The notes under the pieces: model-generated
Seen by the model: only the letters and a program-made list of their open reading frames with translations
Database searches by the model: none
What the model was told of the DNA's origin: nothing
Source: Sphaerisporangium dianthi
GTDB taxonomy: Bacteria; Actinomycetota; Actinomycetes; Streptosporangiales; Streptosporangiaceae
Assembly (NCBI RefSeq): GCF_042654065.1
Contig: NZ_JBHSFP010000029.1
Span: 50,988-114,987 of the forward strand
DNA length: 64,000 nt
Direction: 5' to 3'
Program-made: the position numbers and the translations under genes
Part shown: positions 58,612-64,000 of the stretch, one piece after another
Numbering within the stretch: the stretch's first letter is position 1
Layout of the letters: each line of letters starts with the position of its first letter

Positions 58612-59978
58612 ACGCCAGCTATGACGTGAAGTTCTTCGAGATCTACCGGAACCAGTCAAGTAAGACGCCGTCCTACGTCGCGCGCTGGTCTGTCGCTGGC
58701 CGCCGTACGTCGAAGACCTTCCGGACCAAGGAACTCGCCAACAGTCACATGCGTGACCTTCGGATGGCTGCCAGGAATGGCGAGGCGTTCGACATCGACA
58801 CCGGGCTACCCGAGTCGAAGCTGGCATCTGAGCCGGACCGGAACGGCCCTACCTTCCTGGCCTTCGCACAGCGGTTCATAGCCCAGCGATGGAAGACCTC
58901 AGCGGCCCGAACGAGAGAGACCGATGTCTATGCCCTGTTGGCCCTGGTCCCGGCCCTGGTGAAGGACCTGCCCGGCAGGCCCGACGATGGCGACATGCGC
59001 CGAGTCCTCCGGGAGTACTACCTGCTTCCGGGCGAGCGGCGCGGAGAGCTGCCGGCCGAGCAAGCCCCGGTTCTACGCTGGCTCGAAACGGCGTCGCTGC
59101 CACTGGCCGACCTTGAACAGGCGCGCGTGATCCGGCTCGGCCTCGATGCGATCTCCGTGACCTTCAAGGGGGAGAGGGCGGCGGCGAACACGGTCCTACG
59201 TAAGCGAGAGGTCTTTCACCATCTCCTCGAACTGGCCGTGGAAGAGAAGGTGTTCGGCGTCAACCCGCTCAACGGGGTCAAGTGGACGCCTCCGGAAGCG
59301 GTGGACGCGGTCGACCCCCGGACGGTGGTCAACCCTCATCAGGCGCGGGCACTGCTCGACGCCACGCCTCACGTCGGCCGGACGCGAGGCGCTCGGATGC
59401 GGGCCATGTACGCGTGCATGTACTACGCCGCGCTTCGCCCAGAGGAAGCGGCGGGCCTCAAGCGAGAGAACTGCGACCTGCCGCGGGAGGGGTGGGGCCT
59501 GCTCACCCTGGAGACGGCACGCCCCTTCGCCAACAAGCGCTACACCGACTCGGGCACCGCGCACGACGATCGCGGCCTGAAGCACCGGGCGGACAAGGAC
59601 ACCCGGCCGGTGCCGATTCCTCCGGCCCTGGTGAAGATCCTTCGCGAGCACATCGAAGAGTTCGGCGTGGCCGACGACGGCAGGCTGTTCGCCACGAGCA
59701 AGGGCGGCCTCTACACCAACTCCGCGATCTCCCGCGTCTGGAAGTCGGCACGCAAGCAGGCGTTCACCCCTGAGCAAGCGGCCTCTTCCTTGGCGGCCAC
59801 CCCGTACGACCTACGGCACGCGGCCGTCTCTCTCTGGCTCGCCTCTGGAGTCGCCCCTACCGAGGTAGCCGCGCGAGCGGGCCACAGCGTCGAGGTACTT
59901 CAGCGCGTGTACGCGAAGGTTATCGACGGCCAGAGGGAGCTAGCCAACACGAAGATCATGCGCGCTCTGGGCGAGTGA
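58608..59978 (+). CDS. Site-specific tyrosine recombinase (integrase)
   Basis: 456 residues. An N-terminal arm-binding region (SKTPSYVARWSVAGRRTSKTF), a core-binding SAM-like domain, then the catalytic domain with Arg in YAALRPEEAAGL, Lys in the beta-hairpin, HxxR in YDLRHAAVSLWLASGV, His in RAGHSVEVL and the nucleophile Tyr in RVYAKVIDG near the end. All catalytic residues are present. It integrates the element at tRNA-Arg(CCU). Two decayed tails of close relatives lie at 40172 and 43145. Unusually, 2.8 kb separate it from the right att site. Confidence 0.95.
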   Translation: MNASYDVKFFEIYRNQSSKTPSYVARWSVAGRRTSKTFRTKELANSHMRDLRMAARNGEAFDIDTGLPESKLASEPDRNGPTFLAFAQRFIAQRWKTSAARTRETDVYALLALVPALVKDLPGRPDDGDMRRVLREYYLLPGERRGELPAEQAPVLRWLETASLPLADLEQARVIRLGLDAISVTFKGERAAANTVLRKREVFHHLLELAVEEKVFGVNPLNGVKWTPPEAVDAVDPRTVVNPHQARALLDATPHVGRTRGARMRAMYACMYYAALRPEEAAGLKRENCDLPREGWGLLTLETARPFANKRYTDSGTAHDDRGLKHRADKDTRPVPIPPALVKILREHIEEFGVADDGRLFATSKGGLYTNSAISRVWKSARKQAFTPEQAASSLAATPYDLRHAAVSLWLASGVAPTEVAARAGHSVEVLQRVYAKVIDGQRELANTKIMRALGE

Positions 59979-60131
59979 TCCAGCGGCCGGTTGTGCGCAC
60001 TGGCCGGAGCATCTGACCCGTTTGCTCCACGGCGAAAGTACTTTGAACTAGCGTGCTCGCCGCCCCGGACGGAAGATGGGTACGGTCGCGGTGCTCGGAA
60101 CGAAATAGGCAGCGACTGTCGTGATGTAGGC

Positions 60132-61403
60132 ATGACTCAGATGACCGAGCAGACCGATCAACGCACGGACCAGCTGATCGGGGGGGACGACGTGAGCGAC
60201 GAGCGCGAGCCAACCGCCGCCGAGGTGCTGGCGTGGCGCCGCGATGACGTATTTCTCCCCGAGGTCGAGGCTACTGCTGAGGAGTTCCCACACCTGCGGA
60301 ACCTCTCGGCCGGGTTTCTGTTCGGCGGTGTGGTCCGCCCCCTCGAACCGGCTCCGCCGGAGTACGTGACGCTGTCGATGTCCTATCCCATTGGTCTGGA
60401 GTTCGCCGGCGCTGTTAGCCGGTGGAACATGTTGTGGGAGGCGGCACAGTTCCGGCGCCGCTTCTTCGGTTCGGACGACCTTCCGGAGCCGATGGCGAAG
60501 ATCGCAGACCTTGGCGATGTCAACATCACGTTTGTTCCGCGGACACGGACGCGGTACTTCGAGTACGCGCCGCTGTTTCATCTCCTGCCCAAGCGCGTCC
60601 TGGAGATGTTTGGACTGCCGTTGCTGCGTGCTGGTCAGTGGCCTTTCATGGCCGATTGGTCGGGCATCGACGAGTTCCTGCCCTGCGACTTCCAAGCTCG
60701 GCTTGCCCGTGCTTGGGCGTGGGCGGTGTGGCCGCACCTGATGTCGGGGTCGAAGATGAAGGCGTTCTCGACCGACGATCCGATCCGGTTGCTGGCCCAC
60801 AATCTGGACTTCTGGGTACCTGCGGCCACCGCCACCATCCAAGACCGGCTGCGTGACTTCCCCGAAGTCGACAAGGGCAAGACTCCCGGTCCGGTCACCC
60901 TTGGGGACGGCAGCGTGCTTGTCGGGGCTGTGGCTGGCAACCCTCGGATGGGCGGACCGGTGTGGTTCGGCGAGGACGATGCCCGCGACGCGCTCGTCGA
61001 AACTGTGGAGGCCGCCGACCAGACCGGCCGCCTTCGCGGCATCCTGGACGCCGTCCGCTCTCATCGGATCGAGGACGACTTCTCTACTCACTGGTCGTAC
61101 GAACGCGAAGACTTCGAACGCAAGCTGCACGGCAAACGACGCAAGATCACGGTGAAGTTCGTCGAGCTGACCGACACTACCCCGGTCCAAGGGCCGGAGA
61201 GCGAGGTGGTGGGCAAACTCGTCACCAACGACTTCCTCGCACTGCTGGACGCCCGTAATCGTGAGATCGTGGTGCTGCTCAACAGTGGGGTGACCAAGAA
61301 GACCGAGATCGCCCACATACTCGGGTACGCCAACCACAGCGCGGTGTCAAAGCGCCTGGCTCAGATCCGGAAGGTCGCAGAGGAATACTTCGGCGAAACC
61401 TGA
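60132..61403 (+). CDS. Unknown cargo protein with C-terminal helix-turn-helix
   Basis: 423 residues, soluble. EVLAWRRDDVFLPEVEATAEEFPHLRNLSAGFLFGGVVRPL starts an unrecognised domain with many Phe/Trp/Pro (RTRTRYFEYAPLFHLLPKRVLEMFGLPLLR, WSGIDEFLPCDFQARLARAWAWAVWPHLMSGSKMKAF). The C-terminal 60 residues look like a sigma-70 region-4-type helix-turn-helix: LDARNREIVVLLNSGVTKKTEIAHILGYANHSAVSKRLAQIRKVA. No family known to me. It lies between int and attR, an unusual cargo position. Start ATG at 60132; a ribosome site is weak (TGTAGGC). Confidence 0.7.
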   Translation: MTQMTEQTDQRTDQLIGGDDVSDEREPTAAEVLAWRRDDVFLPEVEATAEEFPHLRNLSAGFLFGGVVRPLEPAPPEYVTLSMSYPIGLEFAGAVSRWNMLWEAAQFRRRFFGSDDLPEPMAKIADLGDVNITFVPRTRTRYFEYAPLFHLLPKRVLEMFGLPLLRAGQWPFMADWSGIDEFLPCDFQARLARAWAWAVWPHLMSGSKMKAFSTDDPIRLLAHNLDFWVPAATATIQDRLRDFPEVDKGKTPGPVTLGDGSVLVGAVAGNPRMGGPVWFGEDDARDALVETVEAADQTGRLRGILDAVRSHRIEDDFSTHWSYEREDFERKLHGKRRKITVKFVELTDTTPVQGPESEVVGKLVTNDFLALLDARNREIVVLLNSGVTKKTEIAHILGYANHSAVSKRLAQIRKVAEEYFGET

Positions 61404-62081
61404 CAGTGGTCGTAAGTTCGGCGCCTGTCGCTGGAGGGGACGTCCCGGAGGTCGAGGGGAGACGCAAGGTGCTTACGAGTGCGTGCATGAGCACACGGAT
61501 CTTCGCGGCTGCGTAACCCCACGGCGTCGTCGCTTAGTAATTGGAAGCGAAGGCGGACCCCATCGGAACGGCAGCATGCTGTGGGTGTGGCATTCAGGAT
61601 GAAACCGGTACTGTGCCCGAAGAATCGCATCCGGACCGCGAGGACACCGTGGGTGGAATGCGCATCACCGCAGGTCAGTCAGGGCTTTTCGGCGGGAGGA
61701 GCTGTGGACTTGCATTCAAGCGGCGTCACTCATAGCGTTGTGCCACAACATGTAGTAGTTACACCGATGTGGTTCACCATAGGTTGTGTTTTGGGGCTTC
61801 GCAGCATGCGGGGCCTTGTAGGCGCAAGTCTGCGGTGGGCCATGGAACACTAAGAGCTCGGAACCGGTGGCACGGTTCCGAGCTCTGAGGTGGTTCGACG
61901 CCGATCGCACGGTGGCGAACCTGAACCTTGTTCGACCCATCGGGCCAGGTCATGACCTGAGCCGTAGGCGCTAAATGGATGCACAGTCCTTCTAGAGCCT
62001 ATCCAGCTCAGTACCTCATGGCAATCCGGGTCCGGTGGGTGTCCAGCACGCCCAACGAATCCTGAAATGGGGAGGTACTGC
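61404..62081. other. Gene-less stretch in right cargo pocket
   Basis: About 680 bp of mixed composition. It contains one strong hairpin (61853-61886) and an AT-rich segment at about 61740-61800. Open frames are short and show no recognisable product. Could be the relic of a lost gene. Confidence 0.5.
61853..61886. terminator. Strong hairpin terminator
   Basis: A 14-bp perfect stem, AGAGCTCGGAACCG with its complement, and a 6-nt GTGGCA loop. It lies 450 bp past the cargo gene stop, so it either ends a long transcript or belongs to an unrecognised RNA. Confidence 0.75.
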
Positions 62082-62300
62082 ATGGAAAACCCGCACAATC
62101 GCGCCGTGTGGACGGCCATCTTCTGCATTGCCGCAGCGGTCGTCGGCCTGGTCGTCCTCGTCCTGGCCTTGCTCGGCGGCGAGCGTCCGACCATCGCCAT
62201 CATCACCGGCGGCGCCAGCTTCGGGGGGACTCTCGTCCTGTTGCTCACCATCGCCCGCTTCCTTTGGGGCGGGGGACGGTATCGCCCGGAGGAGGAGTGA
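62082..62300 (+). CDS. Small two-helix membrane protein
   Basis: 72 residues with two hydrophobic helices (AVWTAIFCIAAAVVGLVVLVLALLGG and IAIITGGASFGGTLVLLLTIARFLWGG) and short polar ends, MENPHNR and YRPEEE. GGGGAGG sits 6 nt before the ATG at 62082. Last gene before the right attachment site. Function unknown; possibly an entry-exclusion or holin-like accessory, but that is speculation. Confidence 0.72.
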   Translation: MENPHNRAVWTAIFCIAAAVVGLVVLVLALLGGERPTIAIITGGASFGGTLVLLLTIARFLWGGGRYRPEEE

Positions 62301-62667
62301 GACGCTCCTCCTTTGGCCGTATGTGAGCACGTCGTAGCACCCCCGCGTGCGGCTTGAGGTCTACAGCCCCAGTCGTCCGCAGGGACCTCCAGGAGAAGCC
62401 TTGCCCGGGGCCGGCGTGGGGGGCGTGGTAGACAACGACGTCGCGGGCCCCGCGCGGGAGCTATCACTGGTTGTGCTGACGGAACCATGCCCGTGCTGGG
62501 TGACGGGGTGGCATCCCTTGGTGCCTGGAGAGGAGGCCAGTTCCCCCGTGTGATTCGTGGGCGGTGACAGGCTGGCGGAATGGTCCGGGCCGATCTCGGG
62601 CCTTTCGCAGGTTTGAGCTGACCTGGCAGAACGGCTGCAAGATCATTGCACGAATATTGCACGAGCC

Positions 62668-62755
62668 CTGACATGCGACTGCCTACGGCTGCATGTGATT
62701 GCTCAAGATCGTCATGAGGTGGGGGAGAATCCCCAGGTGGGGGCCTGTTTTGGCT
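62668..62755 (+). repeat. Attachment-arm sequence, copy 2
   Basis: CTGACATGCGACTGC (62668-62682, one mismatch to copies 1 and 3), then GGCCTGTTTTGGCT (62742-62755), 8 bp before attR. It is preceded by a direct repeat TTGCACGA-TA-TTGCACGA. These are probably integrase or Xis arm-binding sites. The rest of 62301-62667 shows no gene. Confidence 0.75.
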
Positions 62756-62762
62756 GGTTAGG

Positions 62763-62838
62763 TGGTGCCCCCGGCAGGATTCGAACCTGCGGCACCCGCT
62801 TTAGGAGAGCGGTGCTCTATCCCCTGAGCTACGGAGGC
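62763..62838 (-). tRNA. tRNA-Arg (anticodon CCU)
   Basis: A full cloverleaf on the minus strand: acceptor stem GCCTCCG with CGGGGGC (one G-T pair), D-loop with AGCTCAGGGGATAGAGC, anticodon stem CCGCT/AGCGG holding loop CTCCTAA with anticodon CCT, and T-arm CAGGTTCGAATCCTG. Discriminator A, and CCA is encoded. Its 3' half is the attachment site of the integrated element, which restores it exactly. A classic integration target. Confidence 0.97.
62764..62810. other. Right attachment site (attR) within tRNA-Arg
   Basis: A 47-bp sequence inside the intact tRNA gene, from the CCA end to the anticodon loop, identical to 43665-43711. Sequence identity stops at 62811 (G here, A at left) and at 62763 (T here, A at left), defining the shared core exactly. 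Confidence 0.95.
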
Positions 62839-62991
62839 GGGATGTGGTGTAAGCGTACCGAAAGGCGAGCACCGTGTGGGCCGTGGCGGGGCTCGGCTTT
62901 GGGGCGGGTCTGCCATGTGTGCGGTGCGCGGCGGTAAAGGGCTGACATGTCGCCAACGGGATGTAGCTCTCTGTGACTACTGTCACGCCGC

Positions 62992-64000
62992 GTGACCGGG
63001 CAACGACGTAAGTGTGTACAGAGGGGCCGGGGTGTCCGGCCTGGGGTGCTTGTGCTGGCCATGCTGGCGCCTGCGGTACTTGCTATGGGGCTTCTGGTAG
63101 CGGAGCTGACCGGCTACGAGCAGCAGGCGCGAAGCAAGGTGCGGGATCCGGTGAAGGTCAAGGCGGCGGAACGGTGGAGAGGGGTGCCGAGCGCCTACTT
63201 CGTCACGCCTGTGCCGGCGCCGCCGCACGCTGAGTTCGGGTACGGGGGCCGGGTGCCGGCGTTGGTGATGCCTGGGGCGAGGCGCCGGGAGCTTGCGTGC
63301 GTGGCGGTTGGTCGGCGGAGGGATGCCGCACGGCCCTTGGCGGACGGGCACTCGACTGGCTGTGGGATGGCCGGTCTGTCGGGGCGTGCGGGGTGGGGTG
63401 ACCTGGGGCAGGCCGAGCAGGGGGATGCGGAAGCGGTCGGACCGACTTCGGAGCCGGAGATCGGGTCTGGGTCGGGGGGAGTGGAAGGGGCTGGGGCGGG
63501 GAGTCCGTCTTCTTCGGCGCGGGCGCAGGCGGGTGGTCAGGGTCCTGGGATGCCGGATGCGCGAGCGCGGCGGTCACTGGATGGGCGGGCGCCCCGAGCG
63601 CTGGAGTCGCAGACGCGCCAACCGGCGGCCGGGGCGGTGGCGGACGCTCGGGCAGGACGGCGGCCTGGGGAGGATGCGCGGGTGGGACGGCGGGCTGGAA
63701 AGGATGCGGGAGGGGCTTCCTCGGAGGTGCGGGCGGGAGGGCGACCTGCTGGGGCCGGGACAGGGTCTTCAGGGGAGCGGGTGGGGCGGTCGCTCTCGGA
63801 ACAGGGAATGGGAAGCCGATCCGCGGAAGGGGCCGAACAGCGGTCTGATGGGGGGATGGAAGGGCGGTCTTCTGAGAGGGGAGGACGGTCGTCAGGGGAG
63901 GGAGGAGGGTCTTCTGCAGGGCGGACGGGGCGAGGAGTCGGGGCAGGACGGATGGAGCGGGAAGGTCCGGGGGCGTTTCGGTGGGGTTGGGCGGGGGCGT
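62992..64000 (+). CDS. Membrane-anchored low-complexity protein, runs off window
   Basis: Open from the GTG at 62992 to the window end without a stop, at least 336 residues. The N-terminus is MTGQRRKCVQRGRG, then a helix GVLVLAMLAPAVLAMGLLVAEL and a short conserved-looking stretch (TGYEQQARSKVRDPVKVKAAERWRGVPSAYFVTPVPAPPHAEFGYGG). The rest is Gly/Arg/Ser/Glu-rich and disordered, with no repeats of fixed length. The coding strand is extremely G-rich. The first about 100 residues look real, and the low-complexity tail is less certain. Lies outside the element, past the tRNA. Confidence 0.55.
   Translation, partial: MTGQRRKCVQRGRGVRPGVLVLAMLAPAVLAMGLLVAELTGYEQQARSKVRDPVKVKAAERWRGVPSAYFVTPVPAPPHAEFGYGGRVPALVMPGARRRELACVAVGRRRDAARPLADGHSTGCGMAGLSGRAGWGDLGQAEQGDAEAVGPTSEPEIGSGSGGVEGAGAGSPSSSARAQAGGQGPGMPDARARRSLDGRAPRALESQTRQPAAGAVADARAGRRPGEDARVGRRAGKDAGGASSEVRAGGRPAGAGTGSSGERVGRSLSEQGMGSRSAEGAEQRSDGGMEGRSSERGGRSSGEGGGSSAGRTGRGVGAGRMEREGPGAFRWGWAGA

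Noticed and set aside
61581..61853. A 90-codon frame ending at the 61853 hairpin
   Set aside because: No start signal and no coherent hydrophobic or domain pattern; the hairpin alone does not make it a gene.

Overview
The window is high-G+C DNA (about 70% by eye) with GTG/TTG starts, many 1-4 nt stop/start overlaps and lineage-typical families: a DUF574 methyltransferase, an SCO3933-type regulator, DUF2637, RepSA and many secreted glycoside hydrolases. This points to a filamentous actinomycete. A Streptosporangiales member (Nonomuraea, Streptosporangium or similar) is my best guess, but the genus is inference.

From 0.2 to about 37.7 kb the DNA looks like ordinary chromosome. It holds a secreted SGNH esterase; a 5-oxoproline/D-glutamate catabolic operon (MFS transporter, pxpA, pxpB, pxpC, DUF1445) under a divergent GntR regulator; a secreted arabinanase; a YeiH-type exporter with a tiny membrane partner; a carbamoyltransferase; a padR-DUF1048-ABC exporter operon; adhE and a rare bacterial pyruvate decarboxylase around an M1 peptidase; a ThuA-ricin lectin protein; an ltrA/small acidic protein/twin histidine kinase group that shares an ECF41-like promoter motif; a streptogrisin-type protease; a YVTN/propeller-like exported protein; and a CBM2-GH6 cellulase.

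From about 37.9 to 43.66 kb there is a graveyard of mobile and broken genes. It contains an MFS half-gene just upstream, an NTPase C-terminus, a propeller C-terminus, two decayed tyrosine-recombinase tails and an IS5-type transposase relic. Low-G+C islands here include a Nudix hydrolase next to a three-helix membrane protein.

From 43.665 to 62.810 kb sits an apparently intact actinomycete integrative and conjugative element (AICE) inside the 3' half of tRNA-Arg(CCU). A perfect 47-bp direct repeat bounds it, and the intact tRNA lies at the right end. The core, from about 49.7 to 60.0 kb, has GntR regulators, a DUF574 methyltransferase, an HTH-kinase and a second P-loop kinase, the SCO3933-type protein, an FtsK/Tra translocase, a DUF2637 spread protein, RepSA, Xis and Int. 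The left cargo (44.9-49.2 kb) has clearly lower G+C: a PD-(D/E)XK-like nuclease candidate, a HAD phosphatase and a convergent TcmP/DUF5131 three-Cys-motif pair. A second cargo pocket lies between int and the right attachment site.

The att-proximal arm sequence occurs three times (about 40.0, 43.6 and 62.7 kb). This tRNA locus has therefore probably received several related elements one after another. Past the tRNA, an open reading frame for a membrane-anchored, low-complexity protein runs off the window end.
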